Shown one piece after another: positions 9,129 through 17,149 of a stretch of DNA of 64,000 nt. The stretch's first letter is position 1, and each line of letters opens with the position of its first letter. The notes beneath the pieces were generated by a model. That model was given only the letters and a program-made list of their open reading frames with translations. It was not told the origin of the DNA and ran no database searches. A program made the translations under genes and the position numbers. The stretch is taken from NCBI RefSeq assembly GCF_000025325.1, contig NC_013743.1:310001-374000 (forward strand), in the 5' to 3' direction. Source of the DNA: Haloterrigena turkmenica DSM 5511. GTDB lineage: Archaea > Halobacteriota > Halobacteria > Halobacteriales > Natrialbaceae.

Positions 9129-9291
9129 GCCCTCGCTTCCTCGTGGACGATCGTGATAATTACACCACTCATCGCGAATGTCTCGGTCACGGAACGCCGT
9201 AGTCGCCGGTTGCGAGGACCACAGCGAACGGAAACCCGAAAACGGGCGGAACGAAGGGGTATTCGTCCGGAAACGGAGACGCTTCGTCGCG

Positions 9292-9756
9292 TTACTGGGA
9301 GGCGAATTCGTCGAACGACGTCGACCGGTGGCTCCGCACGAGCACCTCGTCGGTGATCGTCAGCCCCATGTCCGAGATCTCCTGTGCGATCGGCGTGATT
9401 TCTCGGTCGTTCTTGACGACAGCCGTCACGAGCAGGTTCTGTTCGCCCGTGACCAACTCCTGTACCGAGACGACGCCCGGAATAGCGAGGATATCGTCGA
9501 TGTAGTCGCCCCGCTCCGGAATCGACGCCGTGCAGTAGAGGAGCATCCGAATCGGATATCCGGACTTCGTGTAGTCGATGTTCGCGCTGTAGCCTTTGAT
9601 GACGCCCTCGGACTCCAACCGCTGAATGCGTTTGCGAACGGTACTCGAGGACGCGTCGGTCCGTTCGGCGATTTCGCTCGACGAGAGGTTCCGGGCTTCC
9701 TCCTGGAGCGCGTAGAGAATCTCCCGATCGACCGCGTCGAGTTCGTAGTCCGTCAT
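9292..9756 (-). CDS. Lrp/AsnC-family transcriptional regulator
   Basis: A 154-residue regulator. Residues 5-55 form the winged HTH (L-S-S-S-E-I-A-E-R-T-D-A-S-S-S-T-V-R-K-R is the recognition part). Residues 70-145 form the RAM ligand and oligomer domain, with V-T-G-E-Q-N-L-L-V near the centre. The frame is open to 9900. The ATG at 9756 fits the family N-terminus (D-x-V-D-R-E-I-L) and sits 25 nt after a TATA box at 9777-9784 (minus strand CTTATACTC), so the transcript is probably leaderless. Position upstream of dabBA suggests that it may sense a metabolite and control the pump. Confidence 0.88.
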   Translation of the reverse strand: MTDYELDAVDREILYALQEEARNLSSSEIAERTDASSSTVRKRIQRLESEGVIKGYSANIDYTKSGYPIRMLLYCTASIPERGDYIDDILAIPGVVSVQELVTGEQNLLVTAVVKNDREITPIAQEISDMGLTITDEVLVRSHRSTSFDEFASQ

Positions 9757-9976
9757 ACGGTCCGTTTGTCCGCGATGAGTATAAGGAACTTCTGCTGACA
9801 AAACGCGAGAACCGCTGTTCGCACGCCGATCCGCCACACCGTACGCTCGAGGGAGTCCTGTCGCCGTCGATGTCGGCACTCGTCGCCAGAGGTGTAGCAC
9901 TCGCCGCTATCGTCGTCGCTACTCGACCCCGTCACCGTCGGTACCGTTTTGCTGTTCGCACGCGCATTCCTCTCGC

Positions 9977-10195
9977 ATGCGACGGTTCCTCGAGTCCGAC
10001 ACGGGGTTTTACTACGCGGTCGGGCTGTTCACGGTTCTCGTCTTTCTCGGCGGGCTGGTCGTCCTGGCGGTCGTCAGCCCCGGAGATATCGGCGCGACCG
10101 AACTCGGCGGACTCGTCGTCGGATTCTTCCTGTTCATGCTGGTCTTTTTCGTCTCGGTAACGGTTCGTCGGCTCGAGGACCGCGACGAACTGTGA
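9977..10195 (+). CDS. Small two-helix membrane protein
   Basis: A 72-residue protein with two strong hydrophobic segments (residues 12-34 and 44-65), a short acidic N-terminus starting M-R-R-F-L-E-S-D, and a charged tail R-R-L-E-D-R-D-E-L. It was not recognised as a named family. It stands alone between the Lrp gene (divergent) and the cold-shock gene. The codon pattern is haloarchaeal (strong third-position GC), which supports a real gene. Its role is unknown. Confidence 0.7.
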   Translation: MRRFLESDTGFYYAVGLFTVLVFLGGLVVLAVVSPGDIGATELGGLVVGFFLFMLVFFVSVTVRRLEDRDEL

Positions 10196-10305
10196 CGAAC
10201 GCCGATTTTCGCCGAAACGCGGCCGACGGCGCGCTATTCCTTCGATATCGAGCGCTGAGTCGAGCCGCAGGCTTTATCCGTGTCGCGGCGCTCTCTTCAG
10301 AAGCA

Positions 10306-10500
10306 ATGGCGAAAGGAACCGTTGATTTCTTCAACGACACTGGCGGCTACGGATTCATCGAAACTGAGGACGCGGACGAGGACGTCTTCTTCCACATGGA
10401 AGACATCGGCGGCCCCGACCTCGAAGAAGGACAGGAGCTCGAGTTCGACATCGAGCAGGCCCCCAAGGGCCCGCGCGCGACGAACGTCGAGCGCCTGTAA
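10306..10500 (+). CDS. cspA: Cold-shock domain protein (CspA-like)
   Basis: A 64-residue single cold-shock domain, which binds single-stranded RNA or DNA. RNP1 is seen as G-G-Y-G-F-I-E and RNP2 as D-V-F-F-H. The opening A-K-G-T-V-D-F-F-N is typical of haloarchaeal copies. The ATG at 10306 is preceded by a TATA-like TTTAT at about 10272, so the leader is short or absent. An RNA chaperone role is known for the family. Confidence 0.93.
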   Translation: MAKGTVDFFNDTGGYGFIETEDADEDVFFHMEDIGGPDLEEGQELEFDIEQAPKGPRATNVERL

Positions 10501-10659
10501 GGCGAATTCGCGGAGGTATCGGCACTTCAGAACTGTATTTTACACCGGCGAGCGGCGGCGCTGTCGTCGGCTGCGTCCTGAGCGCAATCCCGGCAGAGTG
10601 GTTTCGGTTCCCACGTGTTGGTAGATATAAGCGCACGCGAGCGATCGTGATCGACACCC

Positions 10660-10779
10660 ATGTTCGCCCCTGCAATCGGCGTTCCCGAACTCTCGATTAT
10701 CCTGTTCAATCTGGTGCTCGTCCTCGGCGCTCTCGGCGGCGTCTGGTACCTCCTCGGCCGACTGCGCGGCGCGCTGTAG
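10660..10779 (+). CDS. 39-residue single-helix membrane microprotein
   Basis: A short open frame starting M-F-A-P-A-I-G-V-P-E-L and ending L-G-R-L-R-G-A-L. One hydrophobic helix covers residues about 11-33 and is followed by basic residues, as in a single-pass protein with its C-terminus inside. A good TATA sequence (TAGATATAAG, 10622-10631) lies 30-35 nt upstream, and third codon positions are GC-rich. No family was recognised. Small size limits certainty, but promoter and composition both support a real gene. Confidence 0.6.
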   Translation: MFAPAIGVPELSIILFNLVLVLGALGGVWYLLGRLRGAL

Positions 10780-10823
10780 CGATCGACCCGGATCGTTTTG
10801 TGGATCCGGCGCCGACTCGAGGT

Positions 10824-11189
10824 ATGTCCGATCCGCTGATCCGCCGCCGCGACGAGATCGAGTACGAAACGGTCGACGCGGCCGACGGCCTCGAGAAGGG
10901 CGTCCTCGTCAGCGACGACCACGGCGCGCCCCACTTCGCGATCCGCCGGTTCGTCCTCGAGCCCGGCGCCGAGGTGCCGAAACACACCAACGACGTCGAA
11001 CACGAGCAGTACGTCCTCGAGGGCGAGTACACCGTAGGCATCGGGAACGAGGAGTACGCGGTCGAAGCCGGCGATTCGCTGCTCATCCCCGCCGGGACGG
11101 TCCACTGGTACCGCAACGAGGGCGACGATCCCGGCGCGTTCATCTGTGCCGTCCCGAACGGCGACGACGAGATCGAACTGCTCGAGTGA
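10824..11189 (+). CDS. Single-domain cupin protein
   Basis: A 121-residue beta-barrel cupin. Motif 1 runs over residues 48-70 with metal ligands in K-H-T-N-D-V-E-H-E-Q-Y-V-L-E-G. Motif 2 is P-A-G-T-V-H-W-Y-R-N near residue 92-101. The three-His plus one-Glu metal site is therefore plausible. Small cupins include sugar isomerases, dioxygenases and ligand sensors, so the reaction is unknown. The ATG at 10824 is chosen because the upstream extension to 10647 overlaps the microprotein gene. Confidence 0.88.
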   Translation: MSDPLIRRRDEIEYETVDAADGLEKGVLVSDDHGAPHFAIRRFVLEPGAEVPKHTNDVEHEQYVLEGEYTVGIGNEEYAVEAGDSLLIPAGTVHWYRNEGDDPGAFICAVPNGDDEIELLE

Positions 11190-11255
11190 ACGTCACGGAG
11201 AGCGGACGAATGAGGTCGTCCCGACTCGGTCGGCAACCACAAGTACTAAACGTCT

Positions 11256-11271
11256 TTTAGGATAACCTAAA
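11256..11271. promoter_or_regulatory. TTTAGG-N4-CCTAAA palindrome, candidate iron-repressor operator (copy 1)
   Basis: A 16-bp inverted repeat with 6-bp arms and a 4-bp centre, placed between the TATA-like TACTAAA (11244-11250) and the ATG at 11277. The TTAGG/CCTAA arms resemble DtxR/IdeR/SirR-family operators, which block transcription when iron is plentiful. An identical-arm copy occurs before the binding-protein gene at 13390-13405. Which repressor binds is inference. Confidence 0.7.
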
Positions 11272-11276
11272 CCCCG

Positions 11277-12386
11277 ATGGTAGAAGCGCAGTCGGTCGGC
11301 GAGCGCGCGGCGACTCGGGACCGAGAGGGGTGGGTCACTGGGACGCTCGTGCTCTTCTGTTTGGCGAGTGCGATCATCACGGTCGTCGCCGGACTCGTAC
11401 AGGTGACGTTCGGAGAGTACTCGATGACGTTCGTGGAGGCGTGGGGGGCGGTGTTCGAACCCACTGTGATGTTCAACCTCGAGGCGTGGTCGGCGTTTCT
11501 CTTCGGCACCGAGCTCCCCGAGATGAGCACGGACAGCGTCGTGGTGTGGAACCTCCGGCTCCCCCGCGTCTTCGTCGCGATCATCGCCGGCGCGACGCTG
11601 GCGATCTCCGGGGCGATCTTCCAGGCGGTGACCCGAAACGAGCTGGCCAGCCCCTTCGTGCTCGGGGTTAGCTCCGGCGCCGGGTTCGCGGTGCTGGCGA
11701 CGCTCGTCGTCTTCACCGGGTTCGCGCCGTACCTCCCGCTGATCGCCGCCGTAGGGGGAACCGTCGCCTTCCTGGTCGTCTACGGGATCGCCTGGAAGGG
11801 CGGGACCAGCCCCGTTCGCCTCGTGCTCGCGGGCGTAATCGTCAATATGGTCTTCCAGTCGCTCCAGCAGGGGCTGTTCTTCTTCGTGGATGATCTGGGC
11901 GTCGCTCAGACGGCCATCGCCTGGCTCACGGGCTCGTTTACCGGCACGGGGTGGGGAGAGGTCCGGATCGCCCTCATTCCGGGCATCGCCTCGATCGCCG
12001 TTGCACTCGCCAGTTCGCGGCAGTTGAACGTCTTGTTGCTCGGCGAGACCACCGCCAAGTCGCTGGGGATGCGCGTCGAGCGCGTTCGCTTTTTCCTCTC
12101 GGCGGTCGCCATTCTCGCGGCGAGCGTCGCGATCGCCGTCGCGGGCATCGTCAGCTTCTTCGGCCTCGTCGTTCCCCACATCGTCCGGAACGTCGTCGGC
12201 GGCGACTACCGACAGCTGATGGTCGGCTGCCTGTTCGCCGGTCCGGCGCTGATGGTCACCGCCGACGTCGGCGCCCGCCTCGCGCTGGGCGGGATGCAGA
12301 TGCCCGTCGGCGTCGTGACCGGGCTAGTCGGCGGCCCCTACTTCCTCTATCTGATGCGCAAGCAGCAGTCGATGGGTGAGCTATAA
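11277..12386 (+). CDS. FecCD/BtuC-type ABC permease (iron-siderophore, haem or cobalamin importer)
   Basis: A 369-residue permease with 8-10 membrane helices. Diagnostic motifs are W-N-L-R-L-P-R-V, the G-A-x-L-A-I-S-G-A-I-F-Q stretch (residues ~105), P-F-V-L-G-V-S-S-G-A-G-F-A, and the late G-x-V-S-F-F-G-L-V-V-P-H-I-V-R segment. It forms the translocation pore of a class II importer together with the ATPase whose ATG overlaps its stop by one base (TAATG). The palindrome overlapping its transcription start points to metal-dependent repression, so an iron chelate is the likeliest substrate. Confidence 0.93.
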   Translation: MVEAQSVGERAATRDREGWVTGTLVLFCLASAIITVVAGLVQVTFGEYSMTFVEAWGAVFEPTVMFNLEAWSAFLFGTELPEMSTDSVVVWNLRLPRVFVAIIAGATLAISGAIFQAVTRNELASPFVLGVSSGAGFAVLATLVVFTGFAPYLPLIAAVGGTVAFLVVYGIAWKGGTSPVRLVLAGVIVNMVFQSLQQGLFFFVDDLGVAQTAIAWLTGSFTGTGWGEVRIALIPGIASIAVALASSRQLNVLLLGETTAKSLGMRVERVRFFLSAVAILAASVAIAVAGIVSFFGLVVPHIVRNVVGGDYRQLMVGCLFAGPALMVTADVGARLALGGMQMPVGVVTGLVGGPYFLYLMRKQQSMGEL

Positions 12387-13237
12387 TGTCACAGAACGAG
12401 TCGCAGATGACCCAAGAACGGATCACCGACGGCGACGGCGTCGCGGTCGAGAGCGCACTGGTCGGCGAGGACCTCGCGTTGAGCTACCCGACGACCGAGG
12501 AGACGATCGTCGAGTGCGCCCGACTCGATATCCCCGAAAACGCCGTGACCGCACTCGTCGGGCCCAACGGCAGCGGGAAGAGTACGCTGCTGAAGTCGCT
12601 CTCGAACCACCTCGAGCCCGAACGCGGGACGGTCCGAATCCACGGCGAGGAACTCGACACGTTCAACCGGAAGGAACTGGCTCGCGAACTGGGCGTCCTC
12701 TCCCAGGAGAACGACTCGCTGAGTTCGATCACTGTCGAGGATCTGATCTACCACGGTCGCTATCCGCATCGTGGCTTCTTCGACAGCGTCAGCGAGGAGG
12801 ATCACGCGGCCGTCGAACGCGCCCTCGAGTTGGCGGGAATCGAGGAGCTCCGGGACGCCGAACTCGGCCAACTGAGCGGCGGTCAGAAGCAACTGGCCTG
12901 GATCGCGATGGTGCTGGCCCAGGACACGGACGTCCTCCTGCTGGACGAACCGACGACGTTCTTGGACGTCCACCACCAGTTCCGCGTCCTCGAGACGATC
13001 CGGCAGTTAAACGAGGAGAAGGGGGTCACCGTAGCCGTCATCCTCCACGACATCGCTCAGGCCGCCCGCTTCGCGGATTACCTGGTCGCGATGCACGATG
13101 GGGAACTGTACGACTGGGGCCCGCCGGAGGAGGTCGTGACCGAGCAGTTGTTGGCCGATGTCTTCGGCGTCGAGGCGACCGTCCAGCACGAGCCCGAACT
13201 GCAGGTATTGCCCCGTCGAGCGCTACCCGAACGCTGA
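12386..13237 (+). CDS. FecE/BtuD-type ABC ATPase
   Basis: A 283-residue ATPase that powers the importer. Walker A is G-P-N-G-S-G-K-S-T (59-67), the signature is L-S-G-G-Q-K-Q (163-169), Walker B is V-L-L-L-D-E-P-T (183-190), and the switch His lies in I-L-H-D-I-A-Q. The start overlaps the permease stop codon, so the two are translationally coupled. The N-terminal ~20 residues are an acidic extension, as is common in haloarchaea. The C-terminus includes the V-F-G-V-E-A-T-V region found in siderophore/haem importers. Confidence 0.93.
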   Translation: MSQNESQMTQERITDGDGVAVESALVGEDLALSYPTTEETIVECARLDIPENAVTALVGPNGSGKSTLLKSLSNHLEPERGTVRIHGEELDTFNRKELARELGVLSQENDSLSSITVEDLIYHGRYPHRGFFDSVSEEDHAAVERALELAGIEELRDAELGQLSGGQKQLAWIAMVLAQDTDVLLLDEPTTFLDVHHQFRVLETIRQLNEEKGVTVAVILHDIAQAARFADYLVAMHDGELYDWGPPEEVVTEQLLADVFGVEATVQHEPELQVLPRRALPER

Positions 13238-13389
13238 GAGTCGGAACAGCTATACTTCGTTGAGCTGGCCTAAAAACTGGTGGCGACCGACGACGGAACG
13301 GCGAGATGTGGCCGATATCGTTACCGACGACGCGTAATCGGTGGGACTACGGACCGGCCGCCTCTATGAGTTCGGAACACTTTTGATGG

Positions 13390-13405
13390 TTTAGGCCAAC
13401 CTAAA
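13390..13405. promoter_or_regulatory. TTTAGG-N4-CCTAAA palindrome, candidate iron-repressor operator (copy 2)
   Basis: Same arms and same 4-bp spacing as the copy at 11256-11271, here 5 bp before the ATG at 13411. It implies a second, co-regulated promoter for the substrate-binding protein within the cluster. A weak TATA-like CACTTTTGAT lies just upstream (13378-13387). Confidence 0.7.
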
Positions 13406-13410
13406 TTCCG

Positions 13411-14544
13411 ATGACCGACGAATCCCTCTGGACGAGACGCAACGTCCTTCGAACGAGCGGCGCAGTCGCCGGAACGGCCGCGTTGGCCGGCTGTATCACC
13501 GGCGAGGAGAACGGAGACGGTAACGGAGACGGTGACGGTGGCGACGACGTCGACGGGCCGTACACGGTCTCGATGCCGCCGGTCGGCGAGGTCGAGTTCG
13601 AGTCGGTGCCCCAGACGTGGGCCGCCGGTACCGGGGATTGGGCCGATATGGGGATCGCACTGGGTCTGGAGCCCCCGAAGGCCCTCTATCTCACGCGGCG
13701 GCTCCATACGGGGTATTACGACGACATTCCCGACGTGAGCGTCGATCCGAACGCGATCGATTCACTCTGGGACGACGAGTTGACCCGCGAAGAGTTCCTG
13801 ACCCTTGCCGAGGAAGTGGATCTCTTCGTCATGGATCCGAACTTCCTCAAGGGGCGGGCCAACTGGAGCGACGAAGACATCGAGCAGGTCGAAACGACGG
13901 GGACGCCGTTCTTCGGGAACACGATCTTCTCCCGGGACTACCCGTGGCATCAGGACTACGACTACCTCTCGATGTACGAGGCCTTCGAGAAACTCGCCGA
14001 AGTCTTTCAGGAACAGGAACGATTCAGCGAGTTCGAGACGCTGCACGACGACTTCCAGTCGGAACTCGAGAGCGTCGTGCCCACGGGCGACGGACCTGGG
14101 GCTGCAGTCCTGTACCCGCAGTTGGAGGAGGACTCCTTCCTCCCCTACCTCATCGACGAGTCGACGACTTTCAAACACCTACGGGACCTCGGGGTCGAGG
14201 ACGCGCTCGCGACCTCCGACGTCGAGGACTTCCACAGCGGCCGCGGGTCGGTCGACTACGAGACGCTCCTCGAGATCGATCCGGAGTACATCCTGCTTCG
14301 TACCGAGCAGTACCTCTCCGAGGAGGAGTTCCAGCAGGACATCGTCGAACCGATGCAAAGCCACAACGTCGGGCAGGAACTGACGGCCGTCCAGAACGGC
14401 GACATCTACAAGACCCTGCCGTTCTATCAGGGCCCGATCATCAACCTCGTCGCCACGCAGCGGTTGGCCCAGCAGCTCTACGACGTCGAGGACGACCTGT
14501 TCGACCCGCAGGCCGTCAGCGACATCGTCAACGGCGACTTCTAA
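13411..14544 (+). CDS. Tat-exported lipoprotein, iron-type ABC substrate-binding protein
   Basis: A 377-residue binding protein for the importer. The signal has a twin-arginine motif (T-R-R-N-V-L-R, Arg9-Arg10) and a lipobox L-A-G-C with the lipid-carrying Cys28, followed by a Gly/Asp/Asn-rich tether (30-47). The mature part has the helical-backbone layout of the FecB/BtuF/TroA-like superfamily (S-M-P-P-V-G-E-V-E-F early, I-D-P-E-Y-I-L-L-R late). It has its own operator-like palindrome but belongs functionally with the permease and ATPase upstream. The ligand is unproven; iron chelates are favoured by the operator. Confidence 0.88.
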   Translation: MTDESLWTRRNVLRTSGAVAGTAALAGCITGEENGDGNGDGDGGDDVDGPYTVSMPPVGEVEFESVPQTWAAGTGDWADMGIALGLEPPKALYLTRRLHTGYYDDIPDVSVDPNAIDSLWDDELTREEFLTLAEEVDLFVMDPNFLKGRANWSDEDIEQVETTGTPFFGNTIFSRDYPWHQDYDYLSMYEAFEKLAEVFQEQERFSEFETLHDDFQSELESVVPTGDGPGAAVLYPQLEEDSFLPYLIDESTTFKHLRDLGVEDALATSDVEDFHSGRGSVDYETLLEIDPEYILLRTEQYLSEEEFQQDIVEPMQSHNVGQELTAVQNGDIYKTLPFYQGPIINLVATQRLAQQLYDVEDDLFDPQAVSDIVNGDF

Positions 14545-14637
14545 ACGACCCTCGAGTTCCGGACTCGAGGTCCGCCGCGACCTCTGAAGATCCGTCTCTC
14601 GGTTCTCCAGACGGCAGACGGCGTCGACTGAAGCCGC

Positions 14638-16989
14638 TTACTGGGACTCAGTCCACGTGAATTCCTGTGAGCCGTCCGTCGACGCCTCGTCGGCTCCGCC
14701 AGCCGTCGATTCGTCCGTATCACTGGGCACCGCATCGTCTCCCTCGCCGTTCGTCGGCTCGAGCTCCGCGTCCGGCTCGACTGCCACCTCGAACGTCGAG
14801 AGCGCGTCGGAAAGGTCCTGTGCGCGCTCGGACAGCGACGTCGCGGTGTGAGAAACAGTGACGAGCGACGAGGTCTGTTCCTCCGCGGCCGCGGCGACGG
14901 TCTCCGCCTCGGCGCTGGTCTCCTCGCTGATCGCCGTCACGTCGTCGGTCATCGAGACGACCTCCTGGGTCGCGGCGGCCTGTTGCTGGGTCGCCGCCGA
15001 GATCTCCTGAATCCCGTCGTTGGTCTCGTCGGCGAACTCGGAGATTTCCTCGAGGGCTGCGACTGACGTTTCGACTGCGTTGCGGTGGGCCGCGATCCGC
15101 TCGTCGGTTTCGCGGACGACGGCCGCCACGCGGTCCGCTTGCTCGTTGACTCGCTCGAGGCGGGCTTCGATGTCCGTCGCTGCCTCCTGTGTGTCCTCGG
15201 CGAGGGACTTGACCTGATCTGCGACCGCGGTGAACTCCGCGTCGTCGGATCGCGAGCGCGCCGCCTCGATCGAGGCGTTGAGCGCGAGCACGTTCGTCTG
15301 TTGCGTGACGTCGCCGATGAACGCCAGCAGATCGTCGATCGCCTCGAGTTCGTCCTCGAGTCGGTCGACCTCCGCGACGGCCTCGTCGGCCTCCGCCTCG
15401 ATGGCGTTCATCCCGTCGATCGCCCGGCGCGCCGATTCGCGGGCGTCCGTGCTCGTGGCGGCGGTCCGCTCGGCGAGCGTGGCCACCTGCGAGGAGGTCG
15501 CGGCGATCTCCTCGGTCGTCGTCGAGAGTTCGTTAACTTCGTCGGCGATCGCCGTGAGCTGCGTGCTCTGGCGTTCGGCGCCGTCGGCGATCTCCTGGAC
15601 CGACGTCGTCACCTGCTCGGAGGCCGACCGCACCTCGGCGACGCCCTCGGCGGTCGACTCGGCGCTCTGGTCGACCGCGTCGGCGAACGCCCGCGTCGCG
15701 GCGACCGTCGCCTCGATGTCGTCCATCATGCCGTTGAACTCCCGGGCGACCGTCTCCATGGCCTCGCTCTCGTCGTCGGGCTCGAGCCGACGCGTGAGAT
15801 CGCCGTCCGCGCAGGCGCGCATCGTTTCGCCGTACTCGTCGGCCGTCCGCTCGAGGTGTCGAGAGAACCGTTCGGACTCGGTCCGCGCCCGCTCGGCCTC
15901 GGCCCGGGCCGCCTCGGTCTCCTCGAGGCGCTCGCGGAGCGACCGTCGCATCCGGTCGATCGACCGGTGTAACTCGCCGAGTTCGTCGCGCCGCTCGGAC
16001 TCGACCGGCTCCTCGAGGTTCCCGTCCTCGATGGCCGCCGCTCGCTCGGAGAGGTCCCGCAGCGATCGGGCGGTGTTTCGGCCGACGGTCGCGCCGAGCA
16101 CCACGATGCTCGCGAAGACGACGCCCAGCATGCCGAGGATCTGCAGCGAGATGTCCGACTGCAGCGAGTAGGCCTGGGCGGCGGGGACGCGGGTCGTCAT
16201 CGTCCACTCCCCGTTTCCGTTCTCGATCGGCGCGTAGCCGACGACGGTCTCCTCGCCCGCGCCGGACTCGATCGACGTCGTTCCGGCGTCGCCGCCGACC
16301 GCGCCCGCCTCGAGGACGTCATCGCGAAGGAGCAGCGAGCGGTCCTCCGCGAGCACGACGGTCCCCGAGCCGTCGACGACGACCGCGTCTTTCGTACTGT
16401 CGCTGGCGATCACCGCTCGAGACAGCGACTCGAGGTCGACAAGCCCGACGACGTGGTCCGAGTCGCCGGGGACGGTGCTGACCGCGAGCATCGCCGGCCG
16501 ACCGTCCGCGGTCTCGAACGTCTCGGTGAACGTGACCCGGCCCTCGGCCTCGATCGCGCTCGAGAGCCGTTCGTCGGCCGCCTCGCTGAGGCGACCGTCC
16601 TCGACGACGGCGTCCGTTCCGGCCTCGATGTCGACGGTCCCGTTCCCGGCGTCGACGTAGTACGCCCCCTCGAAACCGGGGCGTTCGTTCAGCCGGTGTA
16701 ACGAGTCGGAGATCGAAACGCGGTCGTCGTTTCGAAACTCGAGCGATCGAGTGAGCGATTCCAGATTTCGTTCGGACGATTCCAACCAGCCGTCGAGTCG
16801 CTCGGCATCGCTCTCGGCGTCGCTGACGAGCCGCGACTCGACGTCGTCCTCGAGTTCGGAGCCGGTGTGTGCGTAGATGACGCCGCCGAACACCCCCACG
16901 ACGAGCAACACCACGAATAGCGCGGCACCGAACCGGAGCGCGTAGCTGCTTCGAACACCCGGAACTCCCCGTAACGGATTCAAATCCAT
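14638..16989 (-). CDS. Methyl-accepting chemotaxis transducer (Htr-type)
   Basis: A 783-residue membrane sensor. TM1 covers residues ~17-40, an extracellular Cache-like domain ~45-280, and TM2 ~285-310 (L-G-M-L-G-V-V-F-A-S-I-V-V-L-G). HAMP modules follow (~310-370 and ~375-430), then the cytoplasmic signalling coiled coil ~450-740 with the hairpin tip around D-V-T-Q-Q-T-N-V-L-A-L-N-A-S-I-E-A-A-R. It would relay an extracellular ligand signal to CheA/CheW and control swimming. The ligand is unknown. The acidic tail ends in E-F-T-W-T-E-S-Q. No che genes are nearby. Confidence 0.93.
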   Translation of the reverse strand: MDLNPLRGVPGVRSSYALRFGAALFVVLLVVGVFGGVIYAHTGSELEDDVESRLVSDAESDAERLDGWLESSERNLESLTRSLEFRNDDRVSISDSLHRLNERPGFEGAYYVDAGNGTVDIEAGTDAVVEDGRLSEAADERLSSAIEAEGRVTFTETFETADGRPAMLAVSTVPGDSDHVVGLVDLESLSRAVIASDSTKDAVVVDGSGTVVLAEDRSLLLRDDVLEAGAVGGDAGTTSIESGAGEETVVGYAPIENGNGEWTMTTRVPAAQAYSLQSDISLQILGMLGVVFASIVVLGATVGRNTARSLRDLSERAAAIEDGNLEEPVESERRDELGELHRSIDRMRRSLRERLEETEAARAEAERARTESERFSRHLERTADEYGETMRACADGDLTRRLEPDDESEAMETVAREFNGMMDDIEATVAATRAFADAVDQSAESTAEGVAEVRSASEQVTTSVQEIADGAERQSTQLTAIADEVNELSTTTEEIAATSSQVATLAERTAATSTDARESARRAIDGMNAIEAEADEAVAEVDRLEDELEAIDDLLAFIGDVTQQTNVLALNASIEAARSRSDDAEFTAVADQVKSLAEDTQEAATDIEARLERVNEQADRVAAVVRETDERIAAHRNAVETSVAALEEISEFADETNDGIQEISAATQQQAAATQEVVSMTDDVTAISEETSAEAETVAAAAEEQTSSLVTVSHTATSLSERAQDLSDALSTFEVAVEPDAELEPTNGEGDDAVPSDTDESTAGGADEASTDGSQEFTWTESQ

Positions 16990-17149
16990 CGGATTGGGAA
17001 TTCTATCAGGTATACGTGTAACTCACTATGAGTGATATGTACGGCTATAGTCCGCTCGTCGTCGGTACGAACGGATACGTCGTCGCCGTTCGTCGGGGCG
17101 CACCGAAACCGACAGTGGTTGTCGCTTCCACGGTTCGCGCTCGAGTTCG

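Larger units (their letters stand above)
8987..9291. other. dabB upstream region (no gene)
   Basis: This 305-bp stretch has no convincing gene. It is locally AT-rich at 9075-9125 and holds a minus-strand TATA-like element and a palindrome with a nearby half-site, described separately. It separates the Lrp regulator gene from dabB. The two are on the same strand, but the promoter elements suggest that dabBA has its own start. Confidence 0.6.

Noticed and set aside
15085-15972. Long plus-strand open frame opposite the chemotaxis transducer
   Set aside because: Translation is Arg/Asp/Leu-rich low-complexity sequence; the minus strand encodes an obvious transducer.
14638-16989. Light-sensing (sensory-rhodopsin) transducer
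   Set aside because: No rhodopsin gene is adjacent, and the protein has a large extracellular domain, which points to a chemical ligand.
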